From: CBDATY01 sp965200445 | Lineage (GTDB): Bacteria > Bacillota_I > Bacilli_A > Mycoplasmatales > Mycoplasmataceae | Reading direction: 5' to 3' | DNA: 64,000 nucleotides | Assembly: GCA_965200445.1 (NCBI GenBank) | Contig: OZ241341.1 | Coordinates: forward strand, 558,001 to 622,000 | In this document: piece by piece, positions 21,493 to 32,539 of the stretch | Layout: the number at the start of each line of letters is the position of its first letter | How positions within the stretch are numbered: position 1 is the stretch's first letter | Position numbers and translations under genes: made by a program | The notes under the pieces: model-generated | Told to the model about the DNA's origin: nothing | Database searches by the model: none | Seen by the model: only the letters and a program-made list of their open reading frames with translations

Positions 21493-21939
21493 TTACACTG
21501 CCTCCCTTTTCAAAATTTCATCTAGCATATCTGTTCTTACTAAGTGCCTACCAGCATCAAACCGGGCTTCCATGAAAATTCTGATTAAATATAAAATATA
21601 ATCATACGCACTGATTTTGGTAGCAAGGCATATCACATTGGCGTTATTGTGCTGAGCGGTTAATTGCGCAGAATAATCATCAAAGACTGGTGCTACCACA
21701 GCGTGCTGAAACTTAGCAATAATCATGGCCGGAACTTGAGCATAATCATCAATAATAATTGCTCGATCCACTTTTTTTTCACTAATTAGTTGTCCTGCTT
21801 CAAGGCTTAGCTGCACTATATCATCTGCATTTTGGGCGTTGTAATTTTCATTAACAATCGTGTGGCCCTGCTGGTGCAGATACATTTTTATGCCGTCTAA
21901 AAGCTTTGGGCAGGATAAACCTGCAATGAATAAATTCAT
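21493..21939 (-). CDS. lacA: Galactose-6-phosphate isomerase subunit LacA
   Basis: 148 residues. LacA-like motifs are AIIIDDYAQVPAMIIAKF, QHNNANVICLATKI and the C-terminal GRHLVRTDMLDEI, matching the family form HNN..(I/V)...G and GRHQIRVDML. As in other LacA chains, the catalytic Cys seen in LacB is missing. It is the first gene of the operon, preceded by AGGAG 8 bases before the ATG. Its stop lies immediately before the lacB ATG (TAAATG), consistent with coupled synthesis of an A/B heteromer. Confidence 0.86.
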   Translation of the reverse strand: MNLFIAGLSCPKLLDGIKMYLHQQGHTIVNENYNAQNADDIVQLSLEAGQLISEKKVDRAIIIDDYAQVPAMIIAKFQHAVVAPVFDDYSAQLTAQHNNANVICLATKISAYDYILYLIRIFMEARFDAGRHLVRTDMLDEILKREAV

Positions 21940-22004
21940 CTTTTCTCCTTTTTATTTAATATAACCACCCTTTATTCTAACTTTTTTTTAAAAAAATTAA
22001 AATA

Positions 22005-22019
22005 AATTTGTTGCAAATT
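22005..22019. promoter_or_regulatory. Candidate operator, inverted repeat AATTTG-TTG-CAAATT
   Basis: A perfect 6-3-6 inverted repeat about 65-80 bases upstream of lacA. It shares the TTTG...CAAA core with a second palindrome 25 bases away, which suggests two sites for one sugar-responsive repressor. No repressor gene is visible next to it. Confidence 0.4.
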
Positions 22020-22044
22020 AAAAAATCTACCTAGTTGTTGTATG

Positions 22045-22057
22045 TTTGCACTGCAAA
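22045..22057. promoter_or_regulatory. Candidate operator, palindrome TTTGCA-C-TGCAAA
   Basis: A perfect 6-1-6 palindrome in the lacA upstream region. Its centre is about 40 bases from the AATTTG/CAAATT repeat, roughly four helical turns, which is compatible with cooperative binding. Confidence 0.42.
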
Positions 22058-22094
22058 TACCTTAAACACGATCATTACCTATCCCTTTAGTATA

Positions 22095-22130
22095 ATAAAT
22101 AAAAAATAGACATCTTTTTAAGAGTGTCTA
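22095..22130 (-). terminator. Second of two tandem terminators after the propeller lipoprotein
   Basis: On the minus strand TAGACACTCT and AGATGTCTA form a stem with an AAAA-type loop (one G-T pair), then TTTTTTATTTATT. It follows another terminator by about 15 bases and would insulate the lacA promoter from upstream transcription. Confidence 0.7.
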
Positions 22131-22144
22131 CTTTTCCTTACCCA

Positions 22145-22168
22145 TTTTAAAAAGCGGATTCATCCGCT
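22145..22168 (-). terminator. First terminator after the propeller lipoprotein
   Basis: On the minus strand AGCGGAT and ATCCGCT form a 7-bp GC-rich stem with a two-base centre (a shorter stem with a larger loop in practice), followed by TTTTTAAAA. It lies 28 bases after the lipoprotein stop. Confidence 0.78.
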
Positions 22169-22195
22169 CTTAAATAAATTATTTTTTAAATGTTT

Positions 22196-23290
22196 TTATG
22201 ATTGTTTAGAATATGATTCTGATGAGCTAATACTTACACCACCAGCAGTTGCGACATAAATAGTATTACCATCACTAGAAGTAAAAATCCCCTCCACAGT
22301 GTTATCGCCTAATCCATCTTTGGTAGTGTAATTTTTAAAATTTCAAGTACTATTACTTTTTGTCCCAATACCTAAACCATCGAAAGTTCCTGCGTAAATT
22401 GTCTTGCCATCACTTGAAGCATAAATACTTAGAACAGTATTATCGCCTAATCCAGCAGTATAGTTTTTAAAGGTTCAAGCATCACCATTTTTAGTGCCAA
22501 CACTAACCCCGCCGGTAGTAGAACCACCAGTTGCTGCAAAAATGGTTTTTCCGTCATTCGAAGCTCAAACGCCATTAACAATACTGTCCCCTAATCCAGC
22601 AGTATAATTTTTAAAGGTTCAAGCATCACCATTTTTAGTGCCAACACTAACCCCACCATCAGTGGCCGCGTAAATTGTCTTACCATCACTTGATGCATAG
22701 ACATCATTAACATCATTACTACCTAATCCAGCAGTATAATTAGTAAAAGCTCATTTGCCTGCAGTATTTTTCGTCCCTACACTAACTCCACCACTAGTAG
22801 TATCACCAGTTGCTGCAAAAATTGTGTTGCCATCACTAGAAGCATAGACATCATTAACATTCTCACTGCCTAATCCAGCAGTATAATTAGTAAAAGTTCA
22901 TTTGCCTGCAGTATTTTTTGCTCCCACACTGACGCCATTAATAGTGGCCGCATAAACCGTTTTACCATCGCTAGTAGCATAGACACCTTGAACATCTTCA
23001 TCACCTAATCCAACAGTAGTCGTATAATTAGTGAAAGCTCATTTGCCTGTAGTATTTTTCGTCCCCACACTAAGTCCACCAACAGTAGCCGCATAAACCG
23101 TATTGCCATCGCTAGTAGCATAGACACCTTGAACTTTTTTATAACCTAATCCGGCTGTGTAATTCTGGAATTTTTTAGCAATATTAACAGGACCCATAGT
23201 AGCAGCAGGGTTAGAAGAACAGCCCACAACGCCACACACGCTGCCTAGCGCCAACATACTACCACTCAGCAGTGTAATAAGTTTTTTCAT
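22196..23290 (-). CDS. Lipoprotein with seven beta-propeller-like repeats
   Basis: 364 residues read through many TGAs, each as the conserved Trp in K(W)xFxNYT. The leader MKKLITLLSGSMLALGSVCG with lipobox GVVGCSS predicts an exported lipoprotein. Then come seven repeats of 42-48 residues: FxNYTAGLGxxxV, (V/I)YASSDGKTIYAAT, GGVSVGTKN, GDAWT. The SSDGKTIYAAT core resembles one blade of two-component-regulator or BNR/sortilin-like propellers. Seven blades would close a ring. Likely a surface binding protein; ligand unknown. The repeats are very alike, so recent amplification or homogenisation is probable. Confidence 0.85.
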
Positions 23291-23335
23291 AGATCTCCTA
23301 CTTATAATTATTCATAAACATACGCAATAAATAAT

Positions 23336-23716
23336 ATGAACAAACATGTAAAACAGCTGCTATTAAAGGCAATACTAGTACAGGAGCTGCCAATGTTATT
23401 GTTTGGATTAGTTTATATTTTTTTATTATTATTATGTATCTATTATACAAAATTTTATCGTACTCCCTTCAACTGCTCTAATTTCATTCTTAAAACGCCT
23501 CGCAAAGGCTTTTTGATAATTTGTGTAAATAACTTAACCCCTAGTCAAACTAGTAAAGCAAAAACATTTGTTAATGGCTTAACAAAAGAATTGAAAATAC
23601 AATTAAATTCGTTATCAATTAAAATTGTTGATGTAGTGAAACCTAATGAAAATATTCTTGGTATTACCACACAAATTAATAATACTAAACAACTTTATCG
23701 CAAGAAATTATACTAA
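23336..23716 (+). CDS. Small one-span membrane protein, unrecognised
   Basis: 126 residues with no internal TGA. There is a hydrophobic segment at about residues 18-37 (ELPMLLFGLVYIFLLLLCIY) with basic residues on both sides, then a mixed soluble tail (GFLIICVNNLTPSQTSKAKT). It is divergent from the propeller lipoprotein, with 45 bases between. No clear ribosome-binding site precedes the ATG. I do not recognise a family; it could be a real small gene or a chance frame. Confidence 0.5.
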   Translation: MNKHVKQLLLKAILVQELPMLLFGLVYIFLLLLCIYYTKFYRTPFNCSNFILKTPRKGFLIICVNNLTPSQTSKAKTFVNGLTKELKIQLNSLSIKIVDVVKPNENILGITTQINNTKQLYRKKLY

Positions 23717-23793
23717 AGGAATAGCTAATAATCTATTTAAAGCATTTACAATGCACTTAATAGCAACATTTGGGTAGATTTATTTTAAGATAT

Positions 23794-24942
23794 TTAATCA
23801 AATTTGTTCAGATGTGAATTATCAATTTTGAAGGTTTGTTCATCTTGCATTTGTTGTAAATTTCTTTTATCTAATTTCGACACTTGACTAGGCAGTTTAA
23901 TTTTAATGCGTACAATCAGATTACCGCGTCTTTCACTTTGGGGATTAATAAAGAATCCTCTTTTTGCGATAATAAACTCATCATTATTTTGAGTACCTGG
24001 TCTTAATTTCACAACAACATCACCATCCAAAGTAGGGATAGTGACCTTTTGCCCTAAGATAGCATCAATATAACTGGTTGGTAAATTTAAGATTAAATCA
24101 TTATTACGACGGACGTAGTATTGACTATATTTCAGCTTTACTGATAAATATATATCTCCGTTTGGTCCGTTATTGACACCAGCATGCCCCATACCGCGCA
24201 CAACAATTTGTTGATCAATGTGCAAAGAACGTGGTAAATCAATTGTGACAATTTGTTTTTCTTCAACTAATTTTTTACCTTGGCAAGTAGCACATTTTTT
24301 GGTAATAACTTCCCCTTGCCCGTGGCAGCTAGAGCAAACCTGTTGGGTTTGGATAATACCAAGCATACTTCTTTGTTGTACCACCACAACTCCTTGCCCT
24401 CGGCAGGTAGAGCAGGTATTAATGTTGTGCGGCGCTTTAGCACCTGATCCATTACAAGCTTGGCATGTTTTCAGCAAACCAACCTTCAGTTTAATTTTGG
24501 TCCCAAACAATAATTCTTTAATATTAACTATTGTTTCTGCAAAAATGTTTGGTCCTTTTTGTGGACCCCGTCTTCTTTGCTGTTGACCACCCTGCATACC
24601 ACCTTTAAAAAACGACGAAAAGATATCTTCAAAACCACCAAAACCACTTTGATGAGAACTTTGACCAGTGAATTGGCTAAAAATGTCTTCAAAACCACCA
24701 AAACCAGCGCCCGGTTGTCCGTTCGCTGCTTCGTGGCCAAATTGGTCATAAAGACGTCGCTTTTTTTCGTCTGATAAAACGTGATAAGCTTCGTTGATCT
24801 CTTTGAATTTAGCATCAGCATCCGGTTCCTTAGAAACATCAGGGTGATATTTTTTTGCTAAGGTGCGGAAAGCTTTTTTGATTTCCTGTAGATCAGCGTT
24901 TTTACTAACACCTAATACCGTATAATAATCTCTTTTACTCAT
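23794..24942 (-). CDS. dnaJ: Chaperone DnaJ (Hsp40)
   Basis: 382 residues. The order is classical: a J domain at the N-terminus with YHPDVSK, a Gly/Phe-rich linker ([21 protein letters not shown]), a cysteine-rich zinc region with four CxxCxGxG-type motifs ([32 protein letters not shown]), then the C-terminal substrate-binding domain. It delivers clients to DnaK and stimulates its ATPase. It is last in hrcA-grpE-dnaK-dnaJ, 20 bases after dnaK, and so is likely under HrcA control. Confidence 0.98.
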   Translation of the reverse strand: MSKRDYYTVLGVSKNADLQEIKKAFRTLAKKYHPDVSKEPDADAKFKEINEAYHVLSDEKKRRLYDQFGHEAANGQPGAGFGGFEDIFSQFTGQSSHQSGFGGFEDIFSSFFKGGMQGGQQQRRRGPQKGPNIFAETIVNIKELLFGTKIKLKVGLLKTCQACNGSGAKAPHNINTCSTCRGQGVVVVQQRSMLGIIQTQQVCSSCHGQGEVITKKCATCQGKKLVEEKQIVTIDLPRSLHIDQQIVVRGMGHAGVNNGPNGDIYLSVKLKYSQYYVRRNNDLILNLPTSYIDAILGQKVTIPTLDGDVVVKLRPGTQNNDEFIIAKRGFFINPQSERRGNLIVRIKIKLPSQVSKLDKRNLQQMQDEQTFKIDNSHLNKFD

Positions 24943-24962
24943 GAATAGAGTACCTGACTACA

Positions 24963-26810
<1,848 letters not shown>

Positions 26811-26818
26811 TTACTCCT

Positions 26819-27511
26819 TTAATTAAGCTTAGTGCTTTTTTGTGTTTTGGGTTGTTCCTTTTTTTTATTTACGATAACTTCAGCATGTCTAATCACATGG
26901 TCTGCTAATTTATAACCTTTAGAGGTGATTTTTATAATATGATTGGGTGGTAAATCAGCATGCGTTTCTACAGCAATAGCGTTATGCAGATGGTGATCAA
27001 ATTTATCACCTACTTTGGTATGCATCGCGATGATTTTTTCTTCCTCTAAGGCTTTAATAAGTAATTGATAAATCATTTTGAACCCTATTAAGAATGATTG
27101 AACTTCTGGTTGGGTAGTTTTTACATTTAGAGCCCGGTCAAAGTGATCAAGAATGGGAATGATTTTACGGGCTAGATCCATTGATTTATATTTAATATAG
27201 TTGCTTACTTCACTGTTATGCCTTTTAACTTCATTTTGAGCAGCAGCGAGGGTTCGTAGATAATCATCGTGCTTTTGGTGGTATAAAGCTAAAAGATCTG
27301 TACTATTTTGCATTAATTGCAAAACAGCAGTCATGATTTCTGGCGTTTTGGGGCGCGGGGGTGCCTTTGCAGTAGCATTGTGCGCTTTAGGATTTTTTTG
27401 TTTTTGGACGGTAATATTTGATAATTGCTTATTTAATTGGTTAATATCATGCAAAATTTGGTTTTTTTGGTTGGTTGCACGGTTACTTTTAGTTTTTGAC
27501 TTAGGATCCAT
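26819..27511 (-). CDS. grpE: Nucleotide exchange factor GrpE
   Basis: 230 residues. After a polar, Lys/Gln-rich N-terminal region (a long helix in GrpE dimers), the conserved core appears: YLRTLAAAQNEVKRHNSE, ARKIIPILDHFDRALNVK, GFKMIYQLLIKALEEEKI, DHHLHNAIAVETHADLP, and the C-terminal TSKGYKLADHVIRHAEVIVN. It releases ADP from DnaK. It sits between hrcA (15 bases) and dnaK (11 bases) in one operon. Confidence 0.96.
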   Translation of the reverse strand: MDPKSKTKSNRATNQKNQILHDINQLNKQLSNITVQKQKNPKAHNATAKAPPRPKTPEIMTAVLQLMQNSTDLLALYHQKHDDYLRTLAAAQNEVKRHNSEVSNYIKYKSMDLARKIIPILDHFDRALNVKTTQPEVQSFLIGFKMIYQLLIKALEEEKIIAMHTKVGDKFDHHLHNAIAVETHADLPPNHIIKITSKGYKLADHVIRHAEVIVNKKKEQPKTQKSTKLN

Positions 27512-27526
27512 GTGATAACTTTCTAT

Positions 27527-28597
27527 TTATTTATCGTTGATTCTTGTGGTTGTTAATAGTTTGATTGGAATCTGATGATTGTCTTCTCCGTATTTTTTAC
27601 TAATTTTGTGACCAATTCAGTTTAAAATATTCGATAATTTTTGATAATCAATCCGTTTAGGACCAATAAAAGCCAAACTATTTTGTTGGTGATCAGCTTT
27701 ATAGGTGGTAGTAAACAAACTAATATCAAGGTTTTCAGCTTTTGATAATTCTCTACCAATTCTGATCTTAGTAGACTGAAGACGGTTATTTTGAATAGTG
27801 TATCCTTCAAAAGGTGACATGGTTTCAATGAAATTTAATGTTTGCTGAATCTTTTGGGGGTTAGCAAATTCGGGATTCTCTAGCATGTACTGCACACCCT
27901 GCATTGAATAATAAACCTGGTTAATGCCTAGTAAGGCTTCTGTGAATTGCTGCAACACACCTTCATAGTTGGTAATTTGTTGTGCTAGGATTGACTTAAT
28001 AAGATTAAATTTAGTGCTTAATTCGTGAATATAAGTACCTTGTAATCGTTTATTGAATAGTTGCACCGCAATCATTAAATCATTGGGGTCTAGATTTTTA
28101 GTATCAATCGTTTTATTTGATACTTTCCCGCTAGAAGTAATAAACAGAAAAACCATTTTGTTTTGATTTAAAGGCACTAACTCTACCCTTTCAATGGTTT
28201 CATTCTGATCAGTATTAGAAACCACAATTCCAGTTAGCTTCAGTGATGAACTCAGCAGCACACTAATTTTAGTTAAGATGTCTTGGACTTTTAAGTGGCG
28301 ATCATTAAATAGTTGGTTAATTTCTTGTTTTAAGCCCTGCATTTTACTTTCTGTTATGTTCATCAAATGATCAACATAATAGCGGTAACCTGCAGTCGAA
28401 GGGATCCGACCTGAAGATTCATATGCCTTAGCTAAAAATCGCAGCTTTTCTAATTGAGCACATTCATTGCGAATGGTCGCAGATGAGCACGTAAATTGTA
28501 GTTTTTGCATAATCGTTTTACTACCAACTGGGTGAGCAGTGGCAATATAATCTTCAATAATAACCCTTAAAATTTGTTGTTGACGGGGAGTGAGCAT
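27527..28597 (-). CDS. hrcA: Heat-shock repressor HrcA
   Basis: 356 residues; the true end is TAA at 27527-27529 because the TGA at 27617-27619 is Trp. The N-terminal winged helix MLTPRQQQILRVIIEDYIAT AHPVGSKT is typical HrcA, followed by SSATIRNECAQLE and GRIPSTAGYRYYVDHLM. HrcA binds CIRCE elements and represses chaperone genes. A CIRCE-type repeat lies just 6 bases before its own ATG, so it is autoregulated, and a related pair precedes clpB. Confidence 0.97.
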
Positions 28598-28603
28598 AGC
28601 TTG

Positions 28604-28630
28604 TTAGCAGTCCTATTGTTTAATTGCTAA
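28604..28630. promoter_or_regulatory. CIRCE-type HrcA operator before hrcA
   Basis: TTAGCAGTC, 9-base spacer, AATTGCTAA: an imperfect 9-9-9 inverted repeat matching the CIRCE layout (consensus TTAGCACTC-N9-GAGTGCTAA) at the TTAGCA/TGCTAA ends. It lies immediately upstream of the hrcA start. Confidence 0.85.
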
Positions 28631-28665
28631 TAAAATTATAAATTATCGTTATTACTTTGCAAGTC

Positions 28666-30810
28666 TTAATTTAATTTTAATTTCTTCATAATTTCAAATT
28701 TATCGTTTTTCACAGTAATGACATAATTAGAATGGGGTTTTAGCTTGTTGCGAATAATTTCCGCAGCTAAAGCTGTTTCAATATTTTGTTGAATATAGCG
28801 TTTAATAGGCCTAGCCCCAAATTCACGACTATAACTTTCGTCAAATATTTTTTGTGAAACTTGCGCGGTAAAGTTAACATTAATGTTTTTTAAGTCCAAC
28901 ACTCTTGTTTTTAAAACATTTAACTCACGCTCAATAATTTCTTTCACCACCGAACGTGACAAAGTGTTAAAAGTTACTACATTATCAATTCGATTAATTA
29001 ATTCTGGTTTAAAGACTCGAGCTAATTCTTTTTGAATTAAATCACCTGTATCTTCGTTCTGTTCTGACATAAGGTATTCTGATCCAAGATTGGATGTCAA
29101 AATAATAATTGTGTTCTTAAAATCAATAGTTTTATGTAGTTTATCTTGTAATTGACCATCATCCATGATTTGTAAAAGAATGTTAATGACATCAGGATGG
29201 GCCTTTTCGATTTCATCAAAAAGTACTATCGAATAAGGCTTACGACGCACTGCTTCAGTAAGTCGTCCCCCCTTTTCATACCCAATGTATCCGGGTGGAG
29301 AACCAATAAGATTACTTACAGAGTGTTTTTCCATATATTCACTCATGTCAAAGCGAATCATATTGCGAGTAGAATCAAATAAAATGTCAGACAAGCTACG
29401 AGCTATTTCGGTTTTCCCTACTCCTGTCCCCCCTAAAAATAGAAAACAACCAATTGGTTTATTAGGATCTTTAATACCACTCCGACTACGCAATATGGCA
29501 TCAGTCAAAACTTGAATGGCTTTGCTTTGTCCTTTAACTCTTTCTTGCAAAATTTGGGGTAATGATAATATTTTTGATTGTTCGCTTTCAACCAGTTTTT
29601 GAACAGGAATCCCTGTTCATTTTTCCACGATGTTAGCTATTTCAATTTCTGTCACATCTTCACGAATTAATGTATTGCTTTCGTTGTTTTTTTGCGCTTG
29701 TTTCAAGCTAGTGTATAGTTTGGGTAACAAAGAATACTGAATTTCACCTGCTCGGGCAAAATTACCACTAGACGGAGCTTTGTCTAACTCCATTTTTAGT
29801 TGTTCAATTTTTTCCTTCAAGTCTTTTAACTGCTTGATTTCATTGCTTTCTTTTTTTCATTGCTTATTTAAAACAGCGGCCTGATTTTCTAAAATTTTTA
29901 GTTCATTACTGATGGTCGTTAAACGCTCTAATGAATTAGTGTCTTGCTCTTTTTTTAAAGCAGCTTTCTCAATTTTTAGTTGAATAATTTTACGATTAAT
30001 GGAATCCAAAGAAGCTGGTTGCGATCCAATTTGCGTTTTTATACCAGCAGATGCTTCGTCAATTAAATCAATAGCTTTATCTGGTAAATAACGGTCCGTA
30101 ATATAGCGATGTGACATTTTCGCTGCAGCCACCAAGGCATTATCATGAATAATCACACCGTGAAAAGCTTCAAAACGTTCTTTTAACCCTCTTAAAATGG
30201 AAATCGTATCATCAACAGTAGATTCTTTCACTAGAACCTTTTGAAAACGCCTTTCTAGAGCAGCATCTTTTTCAATATATTCACGGTGCTCATCTAGCGT
30301 AGTAGAGCCGATACAACGTAATTCACCCTTAGCTAACATGGGTTTTAATAAGTTGCTAGCATCCATGCTGCCTTGGGTACGTCCTGCTCCCACAATAAGG
30401 TGGAGCTCATCAATAAATAAGATAATAGTGTTGTCTGAGTTTTTAATTTTATTCAGAACAGCTTTTAAGCGGTCTTCAAATTCACCTTGGAATTTAGCCC
30501 CAGCAATTAAAGCCCCCATATCTAATTGATAGATAATTTTGTCCTTTAAATTACGAGGCACATCCTGCTTAACAATTCTTTGCGCTAAGCCCTCTACAAT
30601 GGCAGTTTTACCGACCCCTGGTTCACCAATGAGGACAGGGTTATTTTTGGTTTTGCGTGACAAAATACGAATAATACGGTTAATTTCATCGCTTCTTCCA
30701 ATAATGGGGTCTAATTTATCAAGTTCTGCTTGTTTATTAAGGTTAATCGTGTATTTTTCAAGAATTTTTTCATCCTTATTAGGATCAGGCGGCATTTGAG
30801 TAAAGTTCAT
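28666..30810 (-). CDS. clpB: ATP-dependent disaggregase ClpB, form without N-domain
   Basis: 714 residues once TGAs are Trp. It lacks the usual N-terminal Clp_N domain and begins close to the first AAA+ module: [20 protein letters not shown], Walker [14 protein letters not shown], Walker [12 protein letters not shown] middle coiled coil ([13 protein letters not shown]) follows, then the second AAA+ module with [18 protein letters not shown] and [16 protein letters not shown]. About 715 residues is normal for Mollicute ClpB. It acts with DnaK/DnaJ to dissolve aggregates. Two CIRCE-type repeats lie upstream. Confidence 0.97.
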
Positions 30811-30819
30811 AAGGTATCC

Positions 30820-30846
30820 TTAGCAGTATGACTATTATACTGCTAA
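30820..30846. promoter_or_regulatory. CIRCE-type HrcA operator before clpB, proximal copy
   Basis: TTAGCAGTA, 9-base spacer, TACTGCTAA: a perfect 9-9-9 inverted repeat beginning 9 bases before the clpB ATG. The arms differ from canonical CIRCE at the inner three positions (GTA instead of CTC) but keep exact symmetry. Confidence 0.9.
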
Positions 30847-30864
30847 TTATTATAACATAAAAAA

Positions 30865-30891
30865 TTAGCAAACTATATTATGTACTGCTAA
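30865..30891. promoter_or_regulatory. CIRCE-type HrcA operator before clpB, distal copy
   Basis: TTAGCAAAC, 9-base spacer, TACTGCTAA. The right arm equals that of the proximal copy and the left arm keeps TTAGCA. It lies 45 bases from the proximal copy, so clpB may have two HrcA sites flanking its promoter. Confidence 0.72.
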
Positions 30892-30903
30892 TAAAAAAAT
30901 ATT

Positions 30904-31308
30904 TTATTGGAAACCGTGGGAAGTAATGCCGTACACTAGCACGACAATAATGATAATAGTGAACAGCGCCCCACTAATAATTCAGCGCAGGTTTAATTTA
31001 ATTCATTCCTTGATAATGCGAGCAATTTCTTGATAGTAGAATTTCTTTAAATCCCCTGTGGTTTGAAAATGGGTAATATAAATTGATTTATGTTGGGGCA
31101 TTGTACTATCATCTACAATCTTTCACTGCCCTTTAATAATGTGATTGGCTTTTAAATTATCTAAATCATTAATTCCAAAATGAGCCCATTCTTCATCGGG
31201 AAAGTGCCCATAATAAAAGTTTTTATTTTTCTGATGTTTAATGAGTTTATTAATGAGTTTTTTTAAGGTGTGTTTGTTTTTTTTGATTTTAATTTTCATT
31301 TTGATCAC
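30904..31308 (-). CDS. Small C-terminally anchored membrane protein
   Basis: 134 residues from GTG at 31306-31308, or 131 from the ATG three codons on; no ribosome-binding site decides. The N-terminus is extremely Lys-rich (KMKIKIKKNKHTLKKLINKL), the middle contains YYGHFPDEEWAHFGINDLDN, and one hydrophobic segment ends the protein (WIISGALFTIIIIVVLVYGI), so it is probably tail-anchored. Four TGAs are read as Trp. It begins 4 bases after the rmuC-like stop, suggesting co-transcription. Function unknown. Confidence 0.66.
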
Positions 31309-31312
31309 ATTT

Positions 31313-32434
31313 TTAATTATTCAATTTATTATTATTTTGCTCTTCAATAAGGGTGCTAGTTTTATTGTTAATTGCTTCCAATCTTAATTTTTGATATTTT
31401 TTCGCAATTTTATTAAGATCATTTCTTAAATCATCAATAATACTTCCTAATGCATTATAACGCTTTACAATGATTACCACATTTTTATAAAATCGATCTG
31501 TTTCGCGCATCCACTGATTAATCGCCATTATTTGCTCAGAATTATGTTTAATTTGGTCAAATAAATTAAAGAATTTTTCTAATGTAGTAAGAATCCCGAC
31601 TATATTAGTGGGTGAAGTAGGGATCACTTTATTTTCAAAACAATAATCAATAAAGGAACGATCTGTTATTGTGGTGGATTTACTTTTACCAAATCCTTTA
31701 ATCAAGTTAATTGATGTGGTGTAAGCAACATCTGACGGTAAAAACAATATTGCAAAGGTCGCTTTGGTTTCTGCCACATACTTGGTAAAAATGTCATCTA
31801 CATGTTTTTTTAGCGAAGTAATAAATTCTTTGCGATGTTTATCGTCATTTGTCTTCAGGTAGTTTTGCATACTGGTTTTAGGATACTTGCAATCAATATA
31901 GACAGGAGGATACATCTCATCAGTGCTGATTATAGTCATGTCAGGAATTTTATTATTTTCTGGGATAGGCTCTTGAATTTTGATGGTATAGTACTTACTA
32001 TGCATATTCATTGCTGTTTGAATATTTAAAAATAAGCGGTTTAAAAGTGATTCAGCTAAATTACCAGTGTTTTTAGTCCCTTTACTAAATAAGCTGGAAA
32101 ATTCCCGAATACTAGTGCTTAAATTATCAAACTTGGTATCAATTTGTTTAAGATAAGTATCAAAATTTTTAGCTTGCAACTCTTTAATTTCTTTAGTGGC
32201 GGCATCATTTTTGATCATTAATGCCGTAATACGTTCTTCTTGAGCTTTGGCTTCTGCTATTTTGCGTTCTTTATCAGCAATTAATTCTTGCTTAAATTCT
32301 TCAACATTTTTTAATTTGTCAGTTTCCTTGGCTAATTGTTGTTGGGTGATTTGGTGTATTCTTAGAATTAAAAAACCAATCGGAATAATTAATAAACAAA
32401 AAAATCCCCAAAAAATTTTTTCTTTATTTGACAT
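31313..32434 (-). CDS. rmuC: RmuC-family protein
   Basis: 373 residues. An N-terminal membrane span (IFWGFFCLLIIPIGFLILRI) is followed by a coiled coil of about 80 residues rich in Glu/Lys (TDKLKNVEEFKQELIADKER). The C-terminal domain has GNLAESLLNRLF, IPDMTIIST, VYIDCKYPKTSMQNYL and the stretch KKHVDDIFTKYVAETKATFA, all diagnostic of RmuC. RmuC proteins carry a PDDEXK-like fold (here D...DxK in PDM/DCK) and limit recombination or inversions at repeats in E. coli. It lies upstream of a small tail-anchored protein and downstream of rplL in transcription order. Confidence 0.86.
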   Translation of the reverse strand: MSNKEKIFWGFFCLLIIPIGFLILRIHQITQQQLAKETDKLKNVEEFKQELIADKERKIAEAKAQEERITALMIKNDAATKEIKELQAKNFDTYLKQIDTKFDNLSTSIREFSSLFSKGTKNTGNLAESLLNRLFLNIQTAMNMHSKYYTIKIQEPIPENNKIPDMTIISTDEMYPPVYIDCKYPKTSMQNYLKTNDDKHRKEFITSLKKHVDDIFTKYVAETKATFAILFLPSDVAYTTSINLIKGFGKSKSTTITDRSFIDYCFENKVIPTSPTNIVGILTTLEKFFNLFDQIKHNSEQIMAINQWMRETDRFYKNVVIIVKRYNALGSIIDDLRNDLNKIAKKYQKLRLEAINNKTSTLIEEQNNNKLNN

Positions 32435-32486
32435 ACTGTCATCTTATCTTTGTGTAAATATAATATTTCTTTCATTATACTAAGCA

Positions 32487-32517
32487 ATTAAAAAAACACC
32501 ACATATATTGTGGTGTT
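32487..32517 (-). terminator. Intrinsic terminator after rplJ-rplL
   Basis: On the minus strand AACACCACA pairs with TGTGGTGTT (9 bp, 5-base loop ATATA) and is followed by seven T. It closes the rplJ-rplL unit 23 bases after the rplL stop. Confidence 0.88.
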
Positions 32518-32539
32518 AGACAAGAACTTGTGAGTAAAA

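Noticed and set aside
22196..23290. Repeats of about 130 bases considered as a CRISPR or minisatellite array
   Set aside because: The repeats are in frame, encode conserved protein blades, and lack CRISPR-type identical repeats with unique spacers.
24218..24586. Plus-strand Cys-rich frame opposite dnaJ
   Set aside because: It is the antisense of the DnaJ zinc-finger repeats; the dnaJ sense frame is certain.
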